A stretch of DNA of 64,000 nucleotides from positions 55,735-119,734 of the forward strand of contig NZ_JAZHOH010000004.1 of the NCBI RefSeq assembly GCF_040419245.1, read 5' to 3'. Positions 8,849 through 17,866 of the stretch are shown here, piece by piece (the first letter of the stretch is position 1; the number at the start of each line of letters is the position of its first letter). Below the pieces are notes generated by a model. The model did no database searches. It saw only the letters and a list, made by a program, of their open reading frames with translations, and was not told the DNA's origin. Source of the stretch: Ewingella sp. CoE-038-23. GTDB taxonomy: Bacteria > Pseudomonadota > Gammaproteobacteria > Enterobacterales > Enterobacteriaceae. The position numbers were made by a program, and so were the translations under genes.

Positions 8849-9162
8849 AGATTGTGGCCTTTTTATACCCTTCACCTGCTCGCTGACGCCTTTGGGCGAC
8901 AACGCATGATGTCGAGTGTGGTTGATTGGGGTGAGGGAACCCAATGTTTATCGATTTAAGTGCGCGACTCTTTCTGTGAATTCACTCTTAGGGTGAACTA
9001 ACAATCAAGCGCGCGGCGCGCATGTTAACTGTTTAGACGGGTAATGCAATGGTTAATTTTAGCGCAATCGTTGGCGCAGGTTGCTCCTGAAAATCTGCGG
9101 CGTATACTCGTCATCCTTCAAAGCGCGGCGATGTTAGCCGGGCCTACGACGTGAGACAGACC
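8849..9162. other. Divergent yhhQ/tusA intergenic region with a structured yhhQ leader
   Basis: 314 bp without a supported gene. On the minus strand, upstream of yhhQ, a hairpin CGTTGTCGCC-CAAA-GGCGTCAGCG can form at about 8888-8912, with a second pairing GGTT/AACC around 8921-8942 and a purine-rich GTGAAGGGTATAAAAAGG stretch before the start. No preQ1 aptamer class can be assigned by eye. The tusA promoter must lie in 9000-9160, but no clear -10/-35 pair stands out. Confidence 0.45.
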
Positions 9163-9420
9163 ATGAATGATCCCTTTTTGAACCCTGACCACCAGTTAGA
9201 TGCCTTAGGTTTGCGCTGCCCCGAGCCCGTGATGATGGTGCGTAAAACGGTGCGTGGCATGAAAGATGGCGAAACCCTGCTGGTGATTGCGGATGACCCC
9301 GCCACCACCCGCGACATTCCGGGTTTCTGCCGTTTTATGGAACATACGTTGCTAGCGGCCGACACTGAACAGCTGCCGTACCGCTATTTGCTGGCGAAAG
9401 GGCTTCTCCAGCCGGAGTAA
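9163..9420 (+). CDS. tusA: Sulfur carrier protein TusA
   Basis: Cytosolic sulfur-relay protein of 85 residues (E. coli 81) that accepts persulfide from IscS and passes it to TusBCD for 2-thiolation of tRNA wobble uridine; also called SirA. The signature [15 protein letters not shown] carries the active Cys19, at the same position as in E. coli. ATG 9163 is chosen over the in-frame GTG at 9151 because it gives the family N-terminus. The stop is only 4 bp from the convergent zntA stop, leaving no room for a separate terminator. Confidence 0.96.
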   Translation: MNDPFLNPDHQLDALGLRCPEPVMMVRKTVRGMKDGETLLVIADDPATTRDIPGFCRFMEHTLLAADTEQLPYRYLLAKGLLQPE

Positions 9421-9424
9421 CTGC

Positions 9425-11794
9425 TTACTGTTTCTTCTTGCGCAGCAGGCGCAACGCGTTGGCGGTGACCAGCGCGGTTGCCCCTGAGTCAGCCAGCACC
9501 GCCAGCCACAGCCCGGTTAGCCCCATCAGCGTCGTCACCAGGAAAATCGCCTTCAGGCCCAGAGCAATAGTGATGTTCTGGCGGATATTGGCGCGGGTGG
9601 CGCGCGACAGCTTAATCATCTCCGCCAGACCGTTCAGGCGATTGTGGGTCAGTGCGGCATCTGCCGTTTCCAGCGCTACGTCCGTCCCACTGCCCATGGC
9701 AATCCCAATCCGCGCCGCCTTCATGGCCGGCGCGTCATTGATACCGTCACCCACCATCGCCGTTGGATGTTTAGCGTTCAGCGCGGTCACGGCCTCGACT
9801 TTATCCGCCGGCAGCAGCCCGGCGCGGTAATCAATGCCCAGCCGATCAGCAATGGTTTTGGCGGCGCGGGGGTTATCGCCGGTCAGCATGACGGCAGAAA
9901 CTCCTAGCGCTTTCAGCTCGGCCAGCGCGCTCACGGCGTCGTCGCGCAGCTTGTCCTGCATGGCGATCAGGCCGATGGCCTTGCCATCTTGCAGCACGGC
10001 AACCACTGTTTTACCGGCAGATTCCCATTCGGCGATTTGGCTCAGGCGCTCCTCAGTGACATTTTCACTCGCCAGATGCTTCGGCGCTAATACCTGAATC
10101 TTCTTGCCGGACACCACCCCTTCGACGCCAGAACCCGCTAAGGCGCGGCGATCTTGCGCATTGAGTGGCAGAGGGTTTTCCCGAGCCGCGCGGTTGATGA
10201 TGGCCAGCGCCAGAGGGTGATGCGAACCCGCTTCCACCGCCGCCGCCAGGCTCAGCATCTCGTTATCGCTCGCGCCATCGAACGTCTGAACGTCGGTGAC
10301 TTCTGGCTTACCTTCGGTCAGGGTGCCGGTTTTATCCAGCGCCACGGTTTGAATTACGGCTAACTGCTCCAGCGCCGCGCCGCCTTTAATCAGCGCACCC
10401 TGTCGGGTGGCCGCCGCCAGCCCGGAGGTAATGGCCGCCGGAGTGGAGATCACCAGCGCGCACGGGCAACCAATCAATAGCAGCGTCAGGCCGCGATAAA
10501 TCCAGGTTTCCCAAGGCAGGCCCATCGCCAGCGGCGGGATCAAAATCACCAGCAGCGACATCAGCATGATGGCTGGCGTGTAGTAACGGCTGAAGGTGTC
10601 GAGGAAGCGTTCGATGGGCGCGCGGCGCTCGTCGGCTTCTTCAATCAATTGCAGAATCCGGTCAATGGCGCTGGCTCCCGGCGCTGACGCCACGCTCAGC
10701 CTTGCAACGCGGTCCACGCACAGGCTACCGGCGGGGATCTTCTCGCCGGGCTGGCGTTCGACTGGGACGGACTCACCGGTCAGGGCGCTTTCATCAAAGC
10801 TGGCCGCGCTGTCGAGCAGCAGGGCGTCGGTTGGCAAACGCCCGCCGGCGGCGACTTCAATCACATCGCCGGGGCGCAGGTCGCTCACCGCCACGCTGAC
10901 AGGTTTGCCTGCGACCACTTTCACCGCGCTATCGGGGATCAGCGCCATCAGCGACTTCACGCCGCTGCGCGCGCGATTTGCGGCGAACCCTTCCAGCCGC
11001 TCGCCAATCATAAACAGCAGCAGGACCATCGCGGCTTCCGCCGTCGCGCCGATAAACAGTGCGCCGAGCGCGGCGACGCTCATCAGGGTTTCAATGGTAA
11101 ATGGCGAACCGGAGCGGGTAGAGCGAATCGCCTGACGCAGCACCGGCCACAGGCCGACCAGCGTGGTAGCGATAAAGGCAATTTCTCCCAGGCGCGGGCT
11201 GACTTTGCTCAGCACCCAGCTCACCGCCATCAGGGCGATTAACGCCAGCAGCGGTGCATACTCTTGCAGGAAAGAAGGGGTTTTCTCCGGCGCGACCTGT
11301 GCCGACGCAGACTGCGAATTCAGGGATTGCAGGGTGAAACCGGCACCCGTCACGGCTTGTTGGACCTGCGGGGAGATGTCTGTGGCGGCGTTCACCAGCA
11401 GTTTCTCGGTGGAGAACTGCACCTTAACGCTATTTACGCCGGTGATTTTACCCACCGCGGTTTCAATGGTGCGGGCGCAGGCGGGGCAGTCCATGCCGGA
11501 CACTTTCCAGCTTAATTGCTGGCCAAGCTCGCTGGGATCGCTCTCTTCGTCGGCCGAACCACCGCCGTCGTCTTCTGTAGAAGTTGATGAGTGCTCACTG
11601 GGTTGTGTCGCACAACTGTCGGATGCGCAGCAAGCTGACGCCGCGAGCGGCGCTTTATCACTGCAACAGGTAGCCGGATGCGGCTCGCTGTGGGCCTTTT
11701 CACTGATTTTATTAATGCGCAGCATGGTTGGCTTGGCGCATTTGTCTGACGCGCAGCCGCAGCGGCTGGTGGCGTGTTTTTGTGGCTGTAACAT
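9425..11794 (-). CDS. zntA: Zn(II)/Cd(II)/Pb(II)-translocating P-type ATPase ZntA
   Basis: P1B-type ATPase that exports zinc, cadmium and lead from the cytosol, 789 residues against 732 in E. coli. Domains in order: a Cys-rich N-terminal tail (Cys12, 14, 19, 43, 44, 55, 56, 61), a heavy-metal-associated domain with GMDCPAC (Cys103, Cys106), six to eight membrane helices with the CPC metal site in GCPCALVIS, the phosphorylation motif DKTGTLTEGKP, and the hinge GDGINDAPAMK. The start at 11794 has a good AGGAGG site. The extra 57 residues are N-terminal and rich in metal-binding residues. A MerR-type promoter for ZntR lies directly upstream. Confidence 0.96.
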   Translation of the reverse strand: MLQPQKHATSRCGCASDKCAKPTMLRINKISEKAHSEPHPATCCSDKAPLAASACCASDSCATQPSEHSSTSTEDDGGGSADEESDPSELGQQLSWKVSGMDCPACARTIETAVGKITGVNSVKVQFSTEKLLVNAATDISPQVQQAVTGAGFTLQSLNSQSASAQVAPEKTPSFLQEYAPLLALIALMAVSWVLSKVSPRLGEIAFIATTLVGLWPVLRQAIRSTRSGSPFTIETLMSVAALGALFIGATAEAAMVLLLFMIGERLEGFAANRARSGVKSLMALIPDSAVKVVAGKPVSVAVSDLRPGDVIEVAAGGRLPTDALLLDSAASFDESALTGESVPVERQPGEKIPAGSLCVDRVARLSVASAPGASAIDRILQLIEEADERRAPIERFLDTFSRYYTPAIMLMSLLVILIPPLAMGLPWETWIYRGLTLLLIGCPCALVISTPAAITSGLAAATRQGALIKGGAALEQLAVIQTVALDKTGTLTEGKPEVTDVQTFDGASDNEMLSLAAAVEAGSHHPLALAIINRAARENPLPLNAQDRRALAGSGVEGVVSGKKIQVLAPKHLASENVTEERLSQIAEWESAGKTVVAVLQDGKAIGLIAMQDKLRDDAVSALAELKALGVSAVMLTGDNPRAAKTIADRLGIDYRAGLLPADKVEAVTALNAKHPTAMVGDGINDAPAMKAARIGIAMGSGTDVALETADAALTHNRLNGLAEMIKLSRATRANIRQNITIALGLKAIFLVTTLMGLTGLWLAVLADSGATALVTANALRLLRKKKQ

Positions 11795-11829
11795 ACTGCC
11801 TCCTGTCGAAACAGAGTGGGATTGCCGAC

Positions 11830-11861
11830 AGTCTAATCCTTGGAGTCAACTCCAAGGTCAA
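11830..11861 (-). promoter_or_regulatory. ZntR-type zntA promoter with a 20-bp spacer
   Basis: On the minus strand -35 TTGACC (11861-11856) and -10 TAGACT (11835-11830) are 20 bp apart, the over-long spacing typical of MerR-family promoters. Between them lies a dyad at 11838-11857, CCTTGGAGT-N2-ACTCCAAGG, resembling the E. coli zntA operator. zntR itself is not in the window. Confidence 0.88.
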
Positions 11862-11899
11862 GGAAAAATAGCACAGGACGTTATGGGAGACGTGAAATG

Positions 11900-11919
11900 G
11901 CGGAGCCGGGCGGCTCCGC
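11900..11919 (-). terminator. Hairpin at the 3' end of yhhN
   Basis: GCGGAGCC-GGGC-GGCTCCGC forms an 8-bp GC stem 8 bp after the yhhN stop. The run after it on the minus strand (CATTTCACG) is not a good T-tract, so termination is uncertain. Confidence 0.5.
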
Positions 11920-11927
11920 GCAGAAGA

Positions 11928-12554
11928 TTAGAGGTAGAGCGAGCGAACAATCAGGAAGTGGCCGCCGAAATAGCAGGCTGCCACCAGCGCGGCTGCCGCT
12001 TTAAACTTGAAGCGATAGCGGCTCACCAGCCAGAACACGTTGCCAAGTAACAGCAGCAGGGTGCCGCACAGCAGGGAGAAAGCCAGATCGGTACTGCGCG
12101 CGAAATACTGCTCACCCGCCAGCCACACCATCAGCAGCGTCATGCCGATGTAAGTGGACACCGCCCAGCGCAGTTCCGCCAGCCGCGACCAGATCACCGC
12201 CAGCAGTACCGCGCCAATCACAATCAGCGCCAGCGGCAGCGGCCAGAAAAAGGTCAGCGTCATCTGGCTGGCAAAGCTCAGGGTATAGAGCAGATGCGAC
12301 AGGAAGAAGGCGCCGATGGCGTAGAGGAATCGCTCCTCCGGCAGCAGCAACAGGCCGTCTGCCACCAGCGTCGCCGCCAGACCCAGTAAAATCAGATAGC
12401 TGTAAACATTCAGCTCCGGCGCTTGCCAGGCTAAAAGCAGCAGCAGTAATAAGGTGACGGGTTTGAACAGCCAGCGCTGCCAGCGCGGCCCACGGTAGCT
12501 GGCATCCACGTATAACCAGCCAGAGAAAAATACGGCAAGAAATGGCCAACTCAT
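11928..12554 (-). CDS. yhhN: YhhN/TMEM86 family membrane protein
   Basis: Integral membrane protein of 208 residues, the same length as E. coli YhhN, with about seven hydrophobic helices. The family includes eukaryotic TMEM86 lysoplasmalogenase; the role of the enterobacterial member is not established. The conserved [16 protein letters not shown] near the N-terminus and [16 protein letters not shown] at the C-terminus match E. coli. Start ATG 12554 has an AAGGATAAACA ribosome site. It is downstream of nothing on its strand and divergent from yhhM. Confidence 0.93.
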   Translation of the reverse strand: MSWPFLAVFFSGWLYVDASYRGPRWQRWLFKPVTLLLLLLLAWQAPELNVYSYLILLGLAATLVADGLLLLPEERFLYAIGAFFLSHLLYTLSFASQMTLTFFWPLPLALIVIGAVLLAVIWSRLAELRWAVSTYIGMTLLMVWLAGEQYFARSTDLAFSLLCGTLLLLLGNVFWLVSRYRFKFKAAAALVAACYFGGHFLIVRSLYL

Positions 12555-12748
12555 TGTTTATCCTTATTTAAAATAAAACCTAGGCAAACAGCTGCCTGTC
12601 AGGAAACCGTCCTGTGTTGATTTCAGTGTAGGAGACTGCGCGCCTCGCCGACAATCAGAATCCACCCTGCATTAGTGCAATTGCCCTGCATTTGCCGCTA
12701 AAGTGACGCAAAATAACTGTTCCCATCATCAGAGAAGAAACCTGAACC

Positions 12749-13132
12749 ATGAGCAAACCGCCGATGATTTTCCTGCTGGTTTTGGTGGTGATTGCCTTTT
12801 TTGCCACCCGCCAATACCTGCACCAGCGCCGCGAAAATGCGGATAACGACGCGGCTCCGCTCAAAGAGATTGCCGTGGAAGTGTCGGCCAAGCGGGACTA
12901 TCTCTCCCCCAATCGTCGCTCGCGCCAGCGGGAGGAGATTCCAGTGGAAGACCGCAACTATGAAGCTTACTTTAAGCCCCTGACCGGCGGCAGTGAGATA
13001 AAGTTAAAAATCGAAATGAAAGAGTACGACGGCTTGGCGAAGGGCCAGAAGGGCGTCTTGCAGGTAAAAGGCACAAGGTTTATCGCTTTTACCGCCGAGG
13101 ATGGCACGCAAAGCGATAACCTGTTGAAATAA
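12749..13132 (+). CDS. yhhM: DUF2500 protein YhhM
   Basis: Conserved enterobacterial protein of unknown function, 127 residues (E. coli 119). One N-terminal membrane helix (about residues 5-22) is followed by RREN(A)DND, the most conserved part, then a soluble domain probably exposed outside the inner membrane. The stop codon directly abuts the stop of yhhL on the other strand, with no base between. Confidence 0.9.
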   Translation: MSKPPMIFLLVLVVIAFFATRQYLHQRRENADNDAAPLKEIAVEVSAKRDYLSPNRRSRQREEIPVEDRNYEAYFKPLTGGSEIKLKIEMKEYDGLAKGQKGVLQVKGTRFIAFTAEDGTQSDNLLK

Positions 13133-13411
13133 TTACTTCTTCGGCGGCAGCGGCGGCTGCTTTTTCTGCCACGCCAGCAGCTCGAACACGCCAAACAGGA
13201 AGATGCGCAGCTGGAGCCAGCCACCAATCTTGTTCTGATCTTTACCCTGAGTGGCTTTGAGCAGCATGATTTGCAGGCCGTGCATGAAGAACATGAACAC
13301 CATGGCGACGTCGAGGAAATACTTCATCGGTTTTGGAAACGGATGAATGATATTCATCAGCAAAAATGCCCAGATGCACAGCATCAACAAGCGACCCACG
13401 TTAATTAACAT
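13133..13411 (-). CDS. yhhL: DUF1145 membrane protein YhhL
   Basis: Small inner-membrane protein of 92 residues (E. coli 89) with two or three helices and unknown function. INVGRLLMLCIWAFLLMNIIHPFP and the C-terminal IFLFGVFELLAWQKK match E. coli. The start lies 1 nt after the rsmD stop, and its ribosome site (AGGAGCAG) is inside the end of rsmD, so translation is coupled to rsmD. Confidence 0.92.
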   Translation of the reverse strand: MLINVGRLLMLCIWAFLLMNIIHPFPKPMKYFLDVAMVFMFFMHGLQIMLLKATQGKDQNKIGGWLQLRIFLFGVFELLAWQKKQPPLPPKK

Positions 13412-13412
13412 A

Positions 13413-14030
13413 TTACTGCTCCTGTTCAGAATCTTCTTCGCCAGCGTTCGGCGCTATATCTCGATGGTACAAACGGTAAGCCACTTGCCCGGCGACTTTT
13501 TCACGATGCAGACGCCAGCCCGCAGGCACTGGGATTGCGCCGTGCTCGACTTCCGCTTCGACATAAATCCAGGCTTCGTCAGCCAGCCAGCCCTGCTGTT
13601 CCAGCAAAGTCAGCGTTTCTAGCAAAATGCCTTTGCGGAAAGGCGGGTCGATAAACACGATATCAAAGGGCGTGCCGTTCTTGGCCAGCCAACTTAGCGC
13701 GTTGGTGTTCATCACCGTGGCGTTTTTGGCATTGAGCACCGCCAGGTTTTTCTCCAACTGCTGAGCAACCGGGCGTTCGAACTCCAGCAGGGTGGCGCTG
13801 CCGGCATAGCGGGAGAGGGCTTCGATACCCAGCGCGCCGCTGCCCGCGAAGCAGTCCAGACAGCGTGCTCCCTGAATCATCGGCGCCAGCCAGTTAAATA
13901 AGGTTTCGCGCACGCGATCGGTGGTCGGGCGCAGGCCGGGGCTGTTCGGCACCGGCAATTTTCGTCCGCGCCACTGGCCGCCAATCAGTCGAATTTGACC
14001 TGCGGCGGCGGTATTAGGTTTTTTCGCCAT
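13413..14030 (-). CDS. rsmD: 16S rRNA (guanine(966)-N2)-methyltransferase
   Basis: Methylates G966 of 16S rRNA using S-adenosylmethionine, 205 residues (E. coli 198). The motif LDCFAGSGALGIEALSR is the SAM-binding loop and DPPF (in VFIDPPFRKG) the catalytic N-methyltransferase motif. A short acidic/glutamine tail extends the C-terminus. First gene of rsmD-yhhL, divergent from ftsY, as in E. coli. Confidence 0.95.
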   Translation of the reverse strand: MAKKPNTAAAGQIRLIGGQWRGRKLPVPNSPGLRPTTDRVRETLFNWLAPMIQGARCLDCFAGSGALGIEALSRYAGSATLLEFERPVAQQLEKNLAVLNAKNATVMNTNALSWLAKNGTPFDIVFIDPPFRKGILLETLTLLEQQGWLADEAWIYVEAEVEHGAIPVPAGWRLHREKVAGQVAYRLYHRDIAPNAGEEDSEQEQ

Positions 14031-14255
14031 ATTTCACTTCAATATTACGCCGCCTGTGCAGCGCGCTGGTAAATCAGTTGCCGCTATTCTACTGGTGTGC
14101 CGCCGTTGGGGAAACATTTAACATTCCTGATTGAATACTCTCCGTAAATCAATACGCGGGTGTGTAGGGGGCGGGTGGAAAGTGATAGACTGCAAGGCAT
14201 TATCCTATTAACAATCCGTTCGCCCTGAATTAACGGCGAGGAGTGAAGTTGTAAA

Positions 14256-15809
14256 ATGGCAAAAGATAAAAAACGCGGTTTTTTCTCCTGGTTTGGGCGT
14301 GGCCGTCAGGAAGAAGAGCAGCAAAAAACCGAAGCGCAGGAACAAGAAGCTCACATTGAACAGCCAGAGCCGGTTGTTGAATCCCCTTCGTCAGACAGCT
14401 TGCCGCAAAAAGAACTTCTGCAAGATGACGCTCACCCTGTAGAAGCCCATCCGCAAGAGACTCAACAAGTCGAAGCTCCCGGGGTTCCGGTCGAGGATCG
14501 CCCCGGCGAGTGGGACACCACCACCAGCGCCGAAGCCGCGGTGGAAATCGAACCTATCTATGAACCCGTGCATGAACTTCCTGCCGAGCCGGTGCTTGAT
14601 GAACTGTCTGCCGAAGAAGCAGTGGCTAAAGATTTAGCCGCTGAAGAGTTGGCAGAAGAGATTGTTGCCGTCACCGAGCAGGTTGCCGTCGAGCAGCATG
14701 AAGAACTGGTGGAAGACGAGTTCGTTGAATCCGCTGAGGAAATCGCCGCTGACCAGCATCAGGACGACCTCGACACCATCGACGATGCCATCATTGCCAA
14801 AGAGTTGGCGGAAGAAGAGCCGCTGCCTGTCGCGCTGGAACCTATCATCACCCTGCCAGCCAGCGAAACTGAGCAAGATCGCCCGACCAAAGAGGGCTTC
14901 TTCGCCCGCCTTAAGCGCAGTCTGGTTAAAACTAAGCAAAATCTTGGCTCAGGCTTTATCAGCCTGTTCCGCGGCAAGAAGATCGATGACGATCTGTTCG
15001 AGGAGCTGGAAGAGCAGCTGATCGTTGCCGACGTGGGCGTCGAAACCACCCGTAAAATCATCACTTCGCTGACCGAACACGCTAGCCGCAAGCAGTTGAA
15101 AGACGCGGACGCGCTGTACGGCAAGCTGAAGGAAGAAATGTCCGAAATTCTGGCCAAAGTCGATCAACCGCTGGATGTCAGTGGCAAAAGCCCGTATGTC
15201 ATTCTGATGGTTGGCGTAAACGGCGTGGGTAAGACGACCACTATCGGTAAATTGGCGCGCCAGTTTGAAGCCGAAGGCAAATCGGTGATGCTGGCGGCGG
15301 GCGATACCTTCCGCGCGGCGGCAGTAGAACAGCTGCAAGTGTGGGGACAGCGCAACAAGATCCCGGTGATTGCCCAGCATACTGGTGCAGATTCCGCCTC
15401 GGTAATTTTCGACGCCATTCAGGCCGCCAAGGCCCGTGGCATCGACGTGTTGATCGCCGACACCGCCGGGCGTTTGCAGAATAAATCGCACCTGATGGAA
15501 GAGCTGAAGAAGATTGTCCGCGTCATGAAAAAACTGGACGAAGACGCCCCTCATGAGGTTATGCTGACGCTCGATGCCAGCACCGGCCAGAATGCGGTAA
15601 GTCAGGCAAAATTATTCAATGAAGCCGTGGGTCTGACCGGTATTACTTTGACTAAACTGGACGGTACTGCCAAAGGTGGGGTTATCTTCGCCATCGCCGA
15701 CCAGTTTGAAATTCCTATCCGTTACATCGGGGTAGGTGAAGGCATCGAAGATTTACGGCCATTTAAGGCTGACGATTTTATTGAGGCACTTTTTGCCCGA
15801 GAGGATTAA
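14256..15809 (+). CDS. ftsY: Signal recognition particle receptor FtsY
   Basis: GTPase that docks the SRP-ribosome complex at the inner membrane and the Sec translocon. 517 residues (E. coli 497). Residues 1-12 form the basic-aromatic lipid-binding start, residues 18-205 the acidic A domain (Glu/Ala-rich and low complexity), followed by the N domain (about 213-305) and the G domain: P-loop GVNGVGKTTT (320-329), DTFRAAA (350-356), DTAGR (402-406), TKLDG (466-470). The extra length is in the A domain. Ribosome site GAGGAGTG is clear. First gene of ftsY-ftsE-ftsX, which is followed by rpoH as in E. coli. Confidence 0.97.
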   Translation: MAKDKKRGFFSWFGRGRQEEEQQKTEAQEQEAHIEQPEPVVESPSSDSLPQKELLQDDAHPVEAHPQETQQVEAPGVPVEDRPGEWDTTTSAEAAVEIEPIYEPVHELPAEPVLDELSAEEAVAKDLAAEELAEEIVAVTEQVAVEQHEELVEDEFVESAEEIAADQHQDDLDTIDDAIIAKELAEEEPLPVALEPIITLPASETEQDRPTKEGFFARLKRSLVKTKQNLGSGFISLFRGKKIDDDLFEELEEQLIVADVGVETTRKIITSLTEHASRKQLKDADALYGKLKEEMSEILAKVDQPLDVSGKSPYVILMVGVNGVGKTTTIGKLARQFEAEGKSVMLAAGDTFRAAAVEQLQVWGQRNKIPVIAQHTGADSASVIFDAIQAAKARGIDVLIADTAGRLQNKSHLMEELKKIVRVMKKLDEDAPHEVMLTLDASTGQNAVSQAKLFNEAVGLTGITLTKLDGTAKGGVIFAIADQFEIPIRYIGVGEGIEDLRPFKADDFIEALFARED

Positions 15810-15814
15810 TACGG

Positions 15815-16486
15815 ATGATTCGCTTTGAACAGGTCAGTAAAGCTTATCTAGGCGGGCGACAGGCGCTGCAAGGCGTCGATTTTCACATCCAGCAAGCTGA
15901 GATGGCTTTCCTGACAGGTCATTCCGGCGCGGGTAAAAGTACCCTGCTGAAATTGATATGTGGGATTGAACGCCCAAGTGCCGGACACATTTTGTTTGGC
16001 GGTCACGACATCAGCCGCCTGAAAGCCAGCGAAGTGCCGTTTTTGCGCCGCCAGATTGGCATGATTTTCCAGGACCACCACCTGCTGATGGACCGCACGG
16101 TGTATGACAACGTGGCGATGCCGCTGATCATCGCCGGGGCCAGCAGTGAAGATATTCGCCGCCGCGTCTCCGCCGCTCTGGACAAAGTGGGGCTGCTCGA
16201 CAAAGCGAAGAGCTTCCCGATTCAACTCTCCGGTGGTGAACAGCAGCGTGTCGGCATCGCTCGCGCCGTGGTGAATAAACCTGCGGTATTACTGGCGGAT
16301 GAACCGACCGGTAACCTTGATGATGCGCTTTCGGAAGGCATTTTGCGTTTGTTTGAAGAATTCAACCGTGTAGGCGTGACCGTTTTAATGGCAACTCATG
16401 ATATGGCACTGATTGCCCGTCGTAACTACCGTACACTGACCCTGAGTCAGGGGCGTATGGCGGGAGGCTCGCATTATGGCCAATAG
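15815..16486 (+). CDS. ftsE: Cell division ATP-binding protein FtsE
   Basis: ABC ATPase that, with FtsX, couples divisome assembly to activation of amidases through EnvC at the septum. 223 residues (E. coli 222). Walker [10 protein letters not shown], signature LSGGEQQR and Walker [11 protein letters not shown] are intact, with the switch histidine in ATHDM. It begins 5 bp after ftsY and overlaps ftsX by 11 bp, indicating coupled translation. Confidence 0.97.
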   Translation: MIRFEQVSKAYLGGRQALQGVDFHIQQAEMAFLTGHSGAGKSTLLKLICGIERPSAGHILFGGHDISRLKASEVPFLRRQIGMIFQDHHLLMDRTVYDNVAMPLIIAGASSEDIRRRVSAALDKVGLLDKAKSFPIQLSGGEQQRVGIARAVVNKPAVLLADEPTGNLDDALSEGILRLFEEFNRVGVTVLMATHDMALIARRNYRTLTLSQGRMAGGSHYGQ

Positions 16487-17456
16487 CCCTAAGCCGACCA
16501 AAACAGCCAAAAGCGCGCGCGTCGCGAAAAGCAAAGCCCTACAGGGCGGCTGGCGTGAGCAGTGGCGCTACGCGTGGATGAACGCCTTGGCCGACATGAT
16601 GCGTCAGCCTCTGGCGACCTTGCTGACTATCATGGTTATCGCAATTTCCCTGACTCTGCCGAGCGTCTGTTATTTGGTGTGGAAAAACGTCAGTACCGCC
16701 GCCGAGCAGTGGTATCCGACACCACAGCTGACGGTTTACCTAGACAAAGCGCTGGATGACAACGCGGCCGAAAATGTCATTAAGGCATTGAAAGCCGAGG
16801 CGGGTGTCGACAAGGTCAACTACTTGTCACGCGACGAAGCCATGGGCGAGTTCCGCAACTGGTCTGGCTTTGGCGGCGCGATGGACATGCTGGAGCAGAA
16901 TCCACTGCCCGCCGTGGCGATCATTACGCCGAAGATGAATTTCCAGGACTCCAACACGCTCAATACCTTACGCGACCGCGTGGCGGCCGTGCAGGGGGTC
17001 GATGAAGTGCGAATGGATGACAGCTGGTTCGCAAGGCTGGCGGCGCTCACTGGCCTCGTCGGGCAGGTGGCGGCGATGATTGGCGTGCTGATGATTGTCG
17101 CGGTGTTCTTGGTTATCGGTAACAGCGTGCGGTTAAGCATCTTTAGCCGCCGCGACACCATTAACGTGATGAAGCTCATCGGCGCGACCGACGGCTTTAT
17201 CCTGCGGCCTTTCCTTAACGGCGGCGCGATGCTTGGTTTCTGTGGTGCCTTGCTGTCACTGATCCTTTCCGAAGCCTTAGTCTTGCGCTTAGAAAGCGTG
17301 GTGACGCAGGTGGCGAAAGTGTTCGGCACCACCTTTGACCTGCACGGTCTCGCGTGGGATGAAAGCCTGCTATTACTGCTGATTTCCGCGATGATTGGCT
17401 GGATCGCAGCCTGGCTGGCAACCGTACAACATTTACGGCGATTTACACCACAATAG
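16476..17456 (+). CDS. ftsX: Cell division protein FtsX
   Basis: Membrane partner of FtsE, 326 residues (E. coli 352). A basic cytosolic N-terminus (about 45 residues) is followed by one helix, a large periplasmic domain (about residues 68-195) that contacts EnvC, and three further helices with the conserved [12 protein letters not shown] loop. The shorter length comes from the N-terminal cytosolic tail. It overlaps ftsE by 11 bp. A GC-rich hairpin follows the stop within 15 bp. Confidence 0.96.
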   Translation: MANSPKPTKTAKSARVAKSKALQGGWREQWRYAWMNALADMMRQPLATLLTIMVIAISLTLPSVCYLVWKNVSTAAEQWYPTPQLTVYLDKALDDNAAENVIKALKAEAGVDKVNYLSRDEAMGEFRNWSGFGGAMDMLEQNPLPAVAIITPKMNFQDSNTLNTLRDRVAAVQGVDEVRMDDSWFARLAALTGLVGQVAAMIGVLMIVAVFLVIGNSVRLSIFSRRDTINVMKLIGATDGFILRPFLNGGAMLGFCGALLSLILSEALVLRLESVVTQVAKVFGTTFDLHGLAWDESLLLLLISAMIGWIAAWLATVQHLRRFTPQ

Positions 17457-17866
17457 CGATTTTTTGGTATACTCTTCTCCTGCTGCAAAGGATCCTGTGC
17501 AGGGGAAGAGCTGATTTAGCGTTCCAACATCTTGTCTTACATCTCTTCCTCCCTGAAAGCACGAATTCCCTATCCGGTAGCCAGTTCGTCACATAAAGTC
17601 GCTAAGCTGCAATTGCGCAGATTAGGAACTTTACGTGCAATTCGCGGTCTTAGAGTGTGGTAAAAATTTACCTGCTGGCGGTGAATGGGCGCACTGACTC
17701 TCACCAGACATGCAGCAAAGATGAGTGAGAAAAGCAGTATTCAGAAAAGCAGTAAATATGAAGGGCTCTGCGTTGTTTTTGTTAGTACGCCGTTAGGGCA
17801 ATGCGGTATTCACTCCGCAGCAACGCAGTATAAAACCTGCATAACGTCATACATGAGAGGCTTTGA
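17457..17866. promoter_or_regulatory. rpoH upstream region
   Basis: 410 bp between ftsX and rpoH, long as in E. coli, where several promoters act. At 17472-17510 a 12-bp stem (CTCTTCTCCTGC with GCAGGGGAAGAG, one G-U pair) forms just after ftsX; it has no T-tract. TATACT at 17468-17473 could be a -10 element, but no -35 has correct spacing. A 61-codon ORF at 17685-17870 ends by overlapping the rpoH ATG (ATGA). A sigma-E promoter is listed separately. Confidence 0.55.
17625..17652 (+). promoter_or_regulatory. Sigma-E-type promoter of rpoH
   Basis: GGAACTT (17625-17631), a 16-bp spacer and TCTTA (17648-17652) match the sigma-E consensus GGAACTT-N16-TCTNA. In E. coli rpoH has a sigma-E promoter (P3) that keeps heat-shock factor synthesis going under extreme heat. 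Confidence 0.75.

Noticed and set aside
8849..8944. N-terminal extension of yhhQ to 8944
   Set aside because: The added 32 residues have no family similarity and the region folds as a leader; the start at 8848 matches E. coli.
8849..8960. preQ1 riboswitch upstream of yhhQ
   Set aside because: No match by eye to the class I core (CUA..ACA loop with A-rich tail) or class II/III layout; kept only as a structured-leader finding.
11163..12050. 295-codon plus-strand ORF opposite zntA and the yhhN end
   Set aside because: It crosses the zntA promoter and runs antisense to two conserved genes; composition is typical of antisense reading.
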